A DNA stretch of 64,000 nt, from positions 248,001-312,000 of the forward strand of contig NZ_JABVEC010000001.1 of assembly GCF_014323705.1 (NCBI RefSeq). The letters run 5' to 3'. Made by a program: the position numbers and the translations under genes. Below, in pieces: positions 1 to 6,910 of the stretch. How positions within the stretch are numbered: the first letter of the stretch is position 1; every line of letters begins with the position of its first letter. The notes beneath the pieces were generated by a model. It saw nothing but the letters and a program-made list of their open reading frames with translations. It did no database searches and had not been told where the DNA came from. Source of the DNA: Actinomadura alba (lineage in GTDB: Bacteria > Actinomycetota > Actinomycetes > Streptosporangiales > Streptosporangiaceae).

Positions 1-394
1 AGAGGATCGCGATGTTTCTGTTCCGGTTGCCGGCGCTCTCCTCAGCCGGACGACGGCCGAGGTTGGAGTAGATTCCCACGGCCGTGGGACGGTAGGGCGC
101 GATCGCGTCGAAGTGCGCGACCGAGGCGAGGGCCGCGATGCGGAAGACGAGCGTGGCGTCGGTTCCCTTGGGGGATACGTACTTCTTGATGGCCTCGCCG
201 ACCCTTCCGTACAGGACGTCGGGGAGCGCGTTGCCCTTGTCGAAATCGAAATCGATGGAGTTGAGCCGGGGGGCCACCCGGGCTGTACCGGCCGCCGCCA
301 GGCCGGTACCGATGGTGCCGGCGACGAGAGCTGCGGAGCACAGCATGGCCAGGCCTGCGATTCGCGGGCTCCGATGTCGCTTGGATCCGATCAT
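1..394 (-). CDS. Vanadium-haloperoxidase-like exported protein, N-terminal part
   Basis: Reading leftward from the ATG at 394, an open frame runs off the window edge; 131 residues are visible. The first ~35 residues form a signal peptide: a basic start (MIGSKRHR), then a hydrophobic stretch ending near an Ala-rich site. The mature part contains VAHFDAIAPYRPTAVGIYS and a following GRRPAEESAGNRNRN segment. I recognise this as the conserved N-terminal region of actinobacterial vanadium-dependent haloperoxidase/PAP2-like secreted proteins. The metal-binding C-terminal half lies outside the window, so the activity cannot be confirmed. It could equally be a phosphatase of the same fold. No partner gene is evident; the GntR gene downstream is separated by about 150 bases. 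Confidence 0.6.
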   Translation of the reverse strand, partial: MIGSKRHRSPRIAGLAMLCSAALVAGTIGTGLAAAGTARVAPRLNSIDFDFDKGNALPDVLYGRVGEAIKKYVSPKGTDATLVFRIAALASVAHFDAIAPYRPTAVGIYSNLGRRPAEESAGNRNRNIAIL

Positions 395-547
395 TGGTCA
401 GCGCCTCTCACGTTTGCGGAGCGGACCGGGGTGAGTCCGTCTCGACGCCTGGCGCGCCCCGGGCGTGGGGCGAGCCTCCGCGGAGAGCGTCATTTGCAAG
501 ACTCGAACCAGGCTGGAAAGACGCTGGAGGATGAGAAACGGGGCTCG

Positions 548-1258
548 TTACACCCCGAACTCCTGCCACAGCTCATGTCGTTCGGCGCTGAAGACGAAGT
601 CGGCGATCTCCACCGGCCGTTTCTCCGCCAGGCAGGTCCGGCTGAGCACGATGACGATCGCGCTCCTCGGCAGGTCGAGGCCCTGTGACTCCTCCTCCAG
701 GGCGGGGCGCACCGAGATCGCCTCCTCGACGCGCGTCACGGTGACACCGATGGAGCCCATCCGGTCGAGCGGGCCGAGCCCGGCCAGCGGCCCTCGATCC
801 GGCCACATGACCGGGGTGCCGCGCGTGAGCGACAGCGGCTCCCATGACGTGGCCAGCATGACCGGCTCATCCCCGTCGCAGAAGACATGGTCGGTCCGCA
901 TGACCTCCGACCCGGCGTCGACGCCGAACCGCTCCGCGATCGACGGCGGTGCGGCGGCCTCCTGCGAGGTCGCCCGCCTCGCACCGTGCAGCGTGACGGG
1001 CGGCGAGACCCCGGGCGGCTCACGGTGCAGGCGCCTGGCCTCGGGGCGGCGGCGCACATAGGTGCCCGAGCCCGGCCGGCCCTCCACCAGGCCCTCGTTC
1101 ATCAGAACCTTGATCGCCTCGATCGCGACGCGGTCCGACACCGTGTAACGGCGGGACAACTGCGCGCGGGACGGCACCCGCTCTCCAGGAGAGAGCCGGC
1201 CGTCCTGAATGCGGTGCCGAATGTCATCGGCGATGCGCAGATACGTGGGTCGGCTCAC
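548..1258 (-). CDS. GntR-family (HutC-type) transcriptional regulator
   Basis: This 236-residue protein has an N-terminal winged helix (residues ~1-70) that contains the GntR signature LSPGERVPSRAQLSRRYTVS and ends in the wing GRPGSGTYVRR. A C-terminal UTRA-like ligand domain (~85-236) follows, with the usual closing segment for effector binding. The length is normal for HutC-type members. The GTG start at 1258 is preceded by a GAGGA ribosome site 5 bases upstream. The gene lies alone between a haloperoxidase-like gene and the steroid-type SDRs. Its target and ligand are unknown. Sugar-, amino-acid- or antibiotic-linked ligands are usual for this subfamily, so no specific role is assigned. 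Confidence 0.85.
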   Translation of the reverse strand: MSRPTYLRIADDIRHRIQDGRLSPGERVPSRAQLSRRYTVSDRVAIEAIKVLMNEGLVEGRPGSGTYVRRRPEARRLHREPPGVSPPVTLHGARRATSQEAAAPPSIAERFGVDAGSEVMRTDHVFCDGDEPVMLATSWEPLSLTRGTPVMWPDRGPLAGLGPLDRMGSIGVTVTRVEEAISVRPALEEESQGLDLPRSAIVIVLSRTCLAEKRPVEIADFVFSAERHELWQEFGV

Positions 1259-1361
1259 GGGGTCCTCGCATCCGGCACGTCAGTGCGACTCGATCGGTAC
1301 AGCTTGACGATCAAGGCACGTCTGTTCAACCCGAACACGACAACTCACCCGAGATGGCCCT

Positions 1362-2264
1362 CTATGCCCCATAGACGCGCTCAGGGTCGGGGGCCTCGGC
1401 GAGCAGCCCGTCGACGACCGCGCCGATCTCCGACGGCTCCCAGCGCGCCTCCTTGTCGACGCGCGGTCCGTGCCGCCATCCCGTCGCCAGGCCGATCACC
1501 CCGCCCTCCACCTCGAAAACCCGGCCCGTGACGTGCCGCGACTCCGCGCTGCCGAGCCAGACGACGAGCGGGGACACGTTCGCCGGGTGCATGGTGTCGA
1601 AACCGGCTCCCGGCCTGGCCATCGTGTCGGCGAAGACCCTCTCGGTCATGCGGGTGCGGGCGGCGGGCGCGATGGCGTTCACCGTCACGCCATAGCGGGC
1701 CAGTTCCGCGGCCGCGATGAGCGTCACCGCCGCGACGCCGGCCTTGGCCGCGCCGTAATTGACCTGGCCCACGCTGCCCAGCAGTCCCGCGCCCGAGGAG
1801 GTGTTGATGACCCGGGCATCGACGTCCTCGCCCCGCTTCGAGCGTTCCCTCCAGTACGCGGCGGCGTGCCGCAGCGGCGCGAAATGACCTTTGAGGTGCA
1901 CGCGCACCACGTCGTCCCAATCCTGCTCGCCCATGGAGACGATCATCCGGTCCCGCACGAACCCGGCATTGTTGACGAGCACGTCGAGCGAACCGAAGGC
2001 GTCGACCGCCGCCCGCACGAGCGCGGCCGCCCCGTCCCAGCCGGCGACGTCGTCGGCATTGCCGACGGCCTCTCCGCCCGACTCCCGGATCTGCGCCGCG
2101 ACCGACTCGGCCACCTCGCCGGATCCGCCGTTACCGTCCGACTCGACGCCCAGGTCGTTGACGACCACCCGTGCGCCCTGCCGGGCGAACTCGAGTGCGT
2201 GCTCCCGTCCGATCCCCCGGCCGCCCCCGGTGACGATCACAACCCGTCCCGCCATCAGGCTCAT
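1362..2264 (-). CDS. Short-chain dehydrogenase, Rv3548c-like (steroid C/D-ring locus)
   Basis: A 300-residue SDR with the NAD(P)-binding motif TGGGRGIG (12-19), NNAG (98-101) and the catalytic Y170-x3-K174, so all active-site elements are present. It carries the longer MaoC/HSD17B4-like insert (VVVNDLGVESDGNGGS) seen in 3-hydroxyacyl-CoA-type SDRs. The ATG at 2264 follows a GAGAGAGGAACC ribosome site. With the next SDR it forms a leftward pair divergent from echA20-ipdABC, the same arrangement as Rv3548c-Rv3549c beside Rv3550-Rv3553 in M. tuberculosis. It probably oxidises a hydroxyacyl-CoA steroid-ring intermediate; the exact substrate is inference. The shared operator at 3172-3189 should control the pair. 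Confidence 0.85.
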   Translation of the reverse strand: MSLMAGRVVIVTGGGRGIGREHALEFARQGARVVVNDLGVESDGNGGSGEVAESVAAQIRESGGEAVGNADDVAGWDGAAALVRAAVDAFGSLDVLVNNAGFVRDRMIVSMGEQDWDDVVRVHLKGHFAPLRHAAAYWRERSKRGEDVDARVINTSSGAGLLGSVGQVNYGAAKAGVAAVTLIAAAELARYGVTVNAIAPAARTRMTERVFADTMARPGAGFDTMHPANVSPLVVWLGSAESRHVTGRVFEVEGGVIGLATGWRHGPRVDKEARWEPSEIGAVVDGLLAEAPDPERVYGA

Positions 2265-2323
2265 GGTTCCTCTCTCCCTCCCCGTCGTGCTCCAAGCGGT
2301 CGTCAGCGCGGGCGGCTTCGCGG

Positions 2324-3133
2324 TCAGGGTGGGGAAGTCGAGCGCGCGGCCTCGCGGGCGGCGCCCTCGGCGACGAGATGCGACCAGGCCGGCCGCTCTC
2401 CGCCACCGTCGACGGTCAGGGTCGAGCCGGTGATGTACGAGGCCTCGGGCGTGCCGAGGAACAGGCAGGCCGCCGCGACGTCGGCGGGAGTGGCGAGGCG
2501 GCCGGCCGGGACCGTCGCACCGACCTCGGCGAGGGTCCGCGCACCGCCGTAGTGCTCGTCTGCCGCTCCGCTGTCGGCGAGCCCCACCACCACGGTGTTG
2601 ACCCGTACCCTCGGTGCCCATTCGGCCGCGAGGCAGGCGGCCAGATGGCGCAGCCCCGCCTTCGCGGCACCGTAGGCGGCCGTTCCCGGCGACGGCCGGA
2701 CGCCGCTGACGCTGCCGATCATCACGATCGCGCCGCCGCCTTCTTGCTCCCGCATGAGCCGATGGGCGCGCTGCGCCACGTGCAGCGGAGCGGTCAGGTT
2801 GAGCTCGATCACCTTGGTGTGAAAGCCCGGCGAGGCGTCGGCCGCCGGGACGTACGGGGACCCGCCCGCGTTGTTGACGACCACGTCCAGCCGGCCGTGC
2901 CGTTCCGCGACGGCATCGATCAAGCCGTCGACCTGGTGTGGGTCACGCACGTCCGCCCGCACGAACCACGCCGTACGACCACCCGCCGCGGGCGGCCGTT
3001 CCGGCTCGCGCCTGGCGCACACGACGACGTCGGCGCCCGCCGAGAGAAAGGCCGACGCGATGCCCGCGCCGATGCCCTTCGTGCCTCCGGTGACGAGGAC
3101 CGTCCGGCCGTCGTAGTCATAGGAGATCGCCAC
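2324..3133 (-). CDS. Short-chain dehydrogenase, Rv3549c-like
   Basis: A 269-residue SDR with cofactor motif TGGTKGIG near the N-terminus, NNAGG in the middle and YGAAKAG as the catalytic Tyr/Lys element. It ends with the SDR C-terminal glycine motif TGSTLTVDGGGERP. I chose the GTG at 3133 because AGGGAGGA lies 5 bases upstream. An ATG 30 bases earlier (3163) has no ribosome site and almost touches the operator. About 60 bases separate its stop from the start of the downstream SDR, so the two are probably co-transcribed. Position and orientation match Rv3549c of the mycobacterial KstR2 regulon. The substrate is presumably a HIP-derived CoA thioester, by inference from context. Confidence 0.83.
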   Translation of the reverse strand: MAISYDYDGRTVLVTGGTKGIGAGIASAFLSAGADVVVCARREPERPPAAGGRTAWFVRADVRDPHQVDGLIDAVAERHGRLDVVVNNAGGSPYVPAADASPGFHTKVIELNLTAPLHVAQRAHRLMREQEGGGAIVMIGSVSGVRPSPGTAAYGAAKAGLRHLAACLAAEWAPRVRVNTVVVGLADSGAADEHYGGARTLAEVGATVPAGRLATPADVAAACLFLGTPEASYITGSTLTVDGGGERPAWSHLVAEGAAREAARSTSPP

Positions 3134-3171
3134 GGTCCTCCCTGATCTTCGAACCACCGCCATGCTACGTT

Positions 3172-3189
3172 ACCAAGCAAGCGTTAGGT
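3172..3189. promoter_or_regulatory. KstR2-type operator, copy 1
   Basis: ACCAAGC-AAGC-GTTAGGT, matching the consensus ACCAAGC-N4-GCTTGGT with two changes in the right arm. It lies between the divergent SDR pair (start 3133) and echA20 (start 3203) and can serve both promoters. It is one of ten copies in the window. Confidence 0.75.
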
Positions 3190-3202
3190 ATTGAGGTGGT
3201 GT

Positions 3203-3964
3203 ATGGGCATCACGCGTCAGGTGGCCGCTCCCGGCGTGCTCGAGGTCGTCATCGACGTACCGCCGGTCAACGCGCTCACCGTCGGCGGCTGGTTCGAGCT
3301 CGCCGGCGCGCTCCGCGCGGCGGGGGCCGATGAAGAGGTACGTGTGGTCGTGCTGCGTGCCGAGGGCCGCGGTTTCAGCGCGGGCGTCGACCTCAAGGAG
3401 CTGCAGAGCAGCGCCGGTTTCGAGGCATTGATCGGTGCGAACCGGGGCTGCTACGCGGCGTTCGCCGCCGTCTACGAGTGCGAAGTGCCGGTGATCGCGG
3501 CCGTGCAGGGTTTCTGCCTGGGAGGCGGCGTCGGGCTGGTGGGCAACGCGGACATCGTCGTGGCCGGTGACGACGCCACGTTCGGTCTGCCCGAGGTCGA
3601 CCGCGGCGCGCTCGGGGCGGCGACCCATCTGGCCCGGCTGGTCCCCCAGCATCTGATGCGCGCCATGGTCTACACCTGCCGAACGGTGACGGCACAGGAA
3701 CTCCACCACCACGGCTCCGTTCTGGAGGTCGTGCCGCGCGAAGGGCTCCGGGACGCCGCCCTCGCGGTGGCCGCACAGATCGCGACGAAGGATCCGTACG
3801 TCATCCGGCGCGCCAAGGAGTCGCTCAACGGCATCGACCCCGTCGACGTGAAGAGCAGTTACCGCTTCGAGCAGGGCTTCACGTACGAGCTCAACCTGTC
3901 AGGAGCGGGTGACGCCCACCGCGACGCCTTCCTCGGCAAGGAGACCGCCGGACCGGAGACCTGA
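3203..3964 (+). CDS. echA20: Enoyl-CoA hydratase/isomerase family ring hydrolase, EchA20-like
   Basis: A 253-residue crotonase-fold protein. The oxyanion-hole loops are visible in GRGFSAGVDLKEL and GFCLGGGVGLVGNADIVV, and the distinctive stretch ATFGLPEVDRGALGAATHLA is what I associate with mycobacterial EchA20. In M. tuberculosis this enzyme hydrolytically opens a steroid ring (HIEC-CoA to COCHEA-CoA). The ATG at 3203 has GAGGTGG 5 bases upstream; the in-frame TTG at 3191 is too close to the operator and lacks a site. It leads the echA20-ipdA-ipdB-ipdC operon, but an unusual 119-bp tandem repeat separates it from ipdA. Function is by family and synteny; confidence is high. Confidence 0.88.
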   Translation: MGITRQVAAPGVLEVVIDVPPVNALTVGGWFELAGALRAAGADEEVRVVVLRAEGRGFSAGVDLKELQSSAGFEALIGANRGCYAAFAAVYECEVPVIAAVQGFCLGGGVGLVGNADIVVAGDDATFGLPEVDRGALGAATHLARLVPQHLMRAMVYTCRTVTAQELHHHGSVLEVVPREGLRDAALAVAAQIATKDPYVIRRAKESLNGIDPVDVKSSYRFEQGFTYELNLSGAGDAHRDAFLGKETAGPET

Positions 3965-3970
3965 TGCCCG

Positions 3971-4223
3971 CGAGCGGAGCGAGCCCATGAGCACCGTGAG
4001 CGGGCGCGCGGTGGCTGGACTGAGGAGCGCAGGGAGCCTGCGACCGGAGCGACGAGGGAAGCCGCCGCGTCAAGGCGCCCGCGAACCGGCGAGCGGAGCG
4101 AGCCCATGAGCACTGTGAGCGGGCGCGCGGTGGCTGGACTGAGGAGCGCAGGGAGCCTGCGACCGGAGCGACGAGGGAAGCCGCCGCGTCAAAGCGCCCG
4201 CGAACCGGCGAGCGGAGCGAGCC
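3971..4223 (+). repeat. Two tandem 119-bp repeats plus a partial third copy
   Basis: Units start at 3971 and 4090 and are nearly identical over 119 bases. A third copy starting at 4209 is cut after 15 bases, where ipdA begins. Each unit starts with CGAGCGGAGCGAGCC, which is ribosome-site-like, followed by ATG, so the ipdA initiation region is itself the truncated third copy. Confidence 0.9.
3987..4109 (+). CDS. Possible 40-residue micro-ORF in repeat unit 1
   Basis: ATG at 3987, nine bases after GGAGCGAG-type sequence, opens a 40-residue frame beginning MSTVSGRAVAGL. It is very basic in the middle and has no recognisable domain. Its TGA overlaps the next unit's ATG as ATGA. It may be only a by-product of the repeat; no function is proposed. 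Confidence 0.25.
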   Translation: MSTVSGRAVAGLRSAGSLRPERRGKPPRQGAREPASGASP

Positions 4224-4228
4224 AATGA
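4106..4228 (+). CDS. Possible 40-residue micro-ORF in repeat unit 2
   Basis: Same frame content as the previous entry with two residue changes (G to S at residue 30 and P to Q at the end). Its stop overlaps the ATG of ipdA as ATGA. Three successive ATGA junctions would allow translational coupling from echA20 toward ipdA. Whether the peptide is made is unknown. Confidence 0.25.
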   Translation: MSTVSGRAVAGLRSAGSLRPERRGKPPRQSAREPASGASQ

Positions 4229-5085
4229 AAAAGGTGATGTCGATCGAGCAGGTCGTGGGATCGATGGGGAGTGGCATGACGATCGGGATCGGCGGCTGGG
4301 GGTCGCGGCGCAAGCCGATGGCGCTGGTCCGGGCGATCTGCCGTTCCGGGCTCACCGATCTCACGGTCGTGTCGTACGGCGGCGCGGACGTCGGGCTGTT
4401 GTGCGCGTACGGGAAGGTACGCCGGCTCTTCGCGCCGTTCGTCACGCTCGATTCCATCCCCCTGGAGCCGCATTTCCGGTCGGCTCGGCAGAGCGGGTCG
4501 GTGGAGTTCGTGGAGTACGACGAGGGAATGTTCATGTTCGGCCTGCTGGCCGCCGCGCACGGGCTGCCGTTCCTGCCGACCTATGCGGGGCTCGGGTCGG
4601 ATGTGCTGCGCGTGAACCCCGGGCTGAGGACCGTACGGTCGCCCTATGGAGGCGAGGAGCTGGTCGCGGTGCCGCCGTTGACGATGGACGTGGCGCTCGT
4701 GCACCTGAACCGGGCCGATCACCGGGGGAACGGGCAGTACCTCGGCCCGGACCCCTACTTCGACGACCTCTACTGCAAGGCCGCCGACCGTGCCTACGTC
4801 AGCTGCGAGCGCCTTGTGGGCACCGGTGAGCTGCTCAAGGAGGGTCCGGTGCAGAGCCTGCTGGTCAGCCGGGCCCACGTGACAGGCGTCGTGGAGGCAC
4901 CGAACGGCGCGCATCCCACCACGTGCGAACCCGACGCGGAGCGCGACGAGGCCTTCCAGCGTCTGTACGCCCGGTCCGCCGCCGAACCCGCGGAGTGGGC
5001 GTTGTTCCGCGACCGGTTCCTGAGCGGCGACGAGGGCGCCTACCAGGCCGCCGTGCGTCGCTGGCACGAGGAGGACTCCCGATGA
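4225..5085 (+). CDS. ipdA: COCHEA-CoA hydrolase alpha subunit (IpdA-like)
   Basis: A 286-residue protein of the class I CoA-transferase fold. Glycine-rich MTIGIGGWGSRRKP lies near residues 18-31, and the IpdA-type region FAPFVTLDSIPLEPHFR lies around residue 70-90. In M. tuberculosis IpdAB does not transfer CoA; it hydrolyses the last carbocycle of steroids (COCHEA-CoA). The ATG at 4225 overlaps a micro-ORF stop, and the stop overlaps the ipdB ATG at 5082, so the two subunits are coupled. The length is normal for IpdA (~290). Assignment rests on sequence pattern plus the EchA20/IpdB/IpdC neighbours. Confidence 0.9.
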   Translation: MKKVMSIEQVVGSMGSGMTIGIGGWGSRRKPMALVRAICRSGLTDLTVVSYGGADVGLLCAYGKVRRLFAPFVTLDSIPLEPHFRSARQSGSVEFVEYDEGMFMFGLLAAAHGLPFLPTYAGLGSDVLRVNPGLRTVRSPYGGEELVAVPPLTMDVALVHLNRADHRGNGQYLGPDPYFDDLYCKAADRAYVSCERLVGTGELLKEGPVQSLLVSRAHVTGVVEAPNGAHPTTCEPDAERDEAFQRLYARSAAEPAEWALFRDRFLSGDEGAYQAAVRRWHEEDSR

Positions 5086-5810
5086 GCGCGACGAGAGCGG
5101 AGGTATGCGCTGTCGCCTGCGCCGAGGCGTTCCGCGGCGACGGCGAGATCCTCGCGGCGGGCATCGGCGGCGCGATCACCGTGCTCGGCGCGCGGCTGGC
5201 CCGGCTGACGTTCGAGCCCGATCTCATCACCCACGACGGCGTCTGCCTGCTCACCGGTGACGTGCCCGCGCTCGGCGGGACGCCGAAGGAGGTCGACGGG
5301 TGGCTGCCCTTCCGCGACCACCTGTGGCTGGTGCTGAACGGCAGGCGGCACGTCATGCTGGGAGCCGGCCAGATCGACCGGCACGGCAACAGCAACATCT
5401 CGTGCATCGGCGACTGGACGAGACCCAAGGCACAGCTTCTCGGCTCACGCGGCGCCCCTGGGAACACCCGCTGCAACACGACCAGCTACTGGATCCCGAA
5501 GCACTCGCCCCGGGTCTTCGTCGACCGGGTCGACATGGTGAGCGGCGTCGGCTGGGATCGCGGTGCGCACGAGATCCGGGTGGTGGTCACCGACCTCGCG
5601 GTCCTCGACTTCGCCACGCCCGACCGGCGGATGCGGCTTCGGTCGGTCCACCCGGGCGTCTCCGTGGCGGACGTCGTCGGCCGTACCGGCTTCGACCTCG
5701 TGATCGACAACGAGGTGCCCGAGACCAGGCGGCCCACGGGCGAGGAGCTGCGCATCATCCGTGAGGTGCTCGACCCGGGCGGGCTCCGCGACCGCGAGGT
5801 CGGCGCGTGA
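5082..5810 (+). CDS. ipdB: COCHEA-CoA hydrolase beta subunit (IpdB-like)
   Basis: A 242-residue beta subunit of the CoA-transferase family. It carries CIGDWTRPKAQLLGSRGAPG and CNTTSYWIPKHSPRVFVDRVD in its middle third, the segment I recognise from mycobacterial IpdB. It should pair with IpdA to form the heterodimer or heterotetramer that cleaves the final steroid ring. The start ATG overlaps the ipdA stop (ATGA), and the end overlaps the ipdC GTG start (GTGA). This tight coupling fits subunits made in equal amounts. Expression should follow the operator at 3172-3189. Confidence 0.9.
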   Translation: MSATRAEVCAVACAEAFRGDGEILAAGIGGAITVLGARLARLTFEPDLITHDGVCLLTGDVPALGGTPKEVDGWLPFRDHLWLVLNGRRHVMLGAGQIDRHGNSNISCIGDWTRPKAQLLGSRGAPGNTRCNTTSYWIPKHSPRVFVDRVDMVSGVGWDRGAHEIRVVVTDLAVLDFATPDRRMRLRSVHPGVSVADVVGRTGFDLVIDNEVPETRRPTGEELRIIREVLDPGGLRDREVGA

Positions 5811-6907
5811 TCCGTACGCCCCTGACGGAGCTGACCGGAATCCGGTACCCCATCGTGCAGACCGGCATGGGCTACGTCGCGGGCGCGCGGCTCGCCGCCG
5901 CCACCTCGAAGGCGGGTGGGCTCGGCATCATCGCGGCCTCGACCCTTTCCGTGGAACAGACCCGCCGCGCGATCCGCGAGGTCAAGGAGCGTACGGATGC
6001 GCCCTTCGGGGTGAACATCCGCGCCGACGCCGATGACGCCCCTGAGCGGGTGGGCATCATGATCGAGGAGGGCGTGCGGGTCGCGTCGTTCGCGCTCGCC
6101 CCCACGCCGGAGCTGATCGCCAGGCTCAAGGACGCCGGTGTCGTCACGATCCCGTCGGTGGGCGCCCGGCGGCACGCCGAGAAGGTCGCCGCCTGGGGCG
6201 CGGACGCCGTCATCGTGCAGGGCGGCGAGGGCGGCGGCCACACCGGCCCGGTGCCCACGACGCTGCTGCTTCCCGACGTTGTGGCGGCCGTCGACATCCC
6301 GGTGATCGCCGCGGGTGGCTTCTTCGACGGCCGCGGCCTCGTCGCCGCCCTCGCGTACGGCGCGGCGGGCATCGCGATGGGGACCCGGTTCCTGCTGACC
6401 TCCGACTCGCCGGTGCCCGACGAGGTGAAGCGGGTCTATCTGAGCCGCTCCGTGCGCGACACCATCGTGACCACCAAGGTCGACGGCGTCCCGCATCGCG
6501 TGCTGTCCTCGGACCTCGTGTCGTCACTGGAGTCGGCGGGCCGGCTGCGCGGCCTGCTGCGGGCGGCACGCAATGGCTCTCGGTTCAGGAGGCTGTCCGG
6601 CCTGAGCTGGGGCGAGCTGGTCCGCGAGGGGAGCCGGATGAGACGGGGGCGGGAGCTGACGTGGGCGCAGGTGCTCATGGCGGCCAACACCCCCATGCTG
6701 CTCAGGGCCGCCATGGTCGACGGCCGGGCCGACCTCGGTGTGATGGCCTCCGGCCAGGTCGTCGGCCTCATCGACGACCTGCCCTCATGCGAGGAGCTCA
6801 TCACCCGTGTCATGCGCGACGCCTCGGCGGCTCTCGACGCCCTGCGTGGTTGTCGGTTCCCCGAGTCGATCAAGCATCCGAGCACCCAGGGCGACCACGA
6901 TCCTTGA
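5807..6907 (+). CDS. ipdC: Nitronate-monooxygenase-family flavoenzyme, IpdC-like
   Basis: A 366-residue FMN-binding TIM-barrel protein of the 2-nitropropane dioxygenase/NMO family. PIVQTGMGYVAGARLAAATS lies at the N-terminus, QGGEGGGHTGPVPTTLLLP near residue 145, and the FMN phosphate site AAGGFFDGRGL near 170. In the mycobacterial HIP pathway IpdC acts as a flavin-dependent oxidoreductase on a HIC-CoA-type intermediate before ring opening. The GTG start overlaps the ipdB stop. The stop at 6907 lies three bases from the stop of the convergent SHMT-like gene, so no intergenic terminator is available here. Orthology to Rv3553 is supported by gene order. Confidence 0.87.
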   Translation: MIRTPLTELTGIRYPIVQTGMGYVAGARLAAATSKAGGLGIIAASTLSVEQTRRAIREVKERTDAPFGVNIRADADDAPERVGIMIEEGVRVASFALAPTPELIARLKDAGVVTIPSVGARRHAEKVAAWGADAVIVQGGEGGGHTGPVPTTLLLPDVVAAVDIPVIAAGGFFDGRGLVAALAYGAAGIAMGTRFLLTSDSPVPDEVKRVYLSRSVRDTIVTTKVDGVPHRVLSSDLVSSLESAGRLRGLLRAARNGSRFRRLSGLSWGELVREGSRMRRGRELTWAQVLMAANTPMLLRAAMVDGRADLGVMASGQVVGLIDDLPSCEELITRVMRDASAALDALRGCRFPESIKHPSTQGDHDP

Positions 6908-6910
6908 TCG

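Noticed and set aside
3891..4535. Minus-strand frame spanning the 119-bp repeats
   Set aside because: It covers the repeats and the start of ipdA in antisense; its internal repetition only reflects the DNA repeat.
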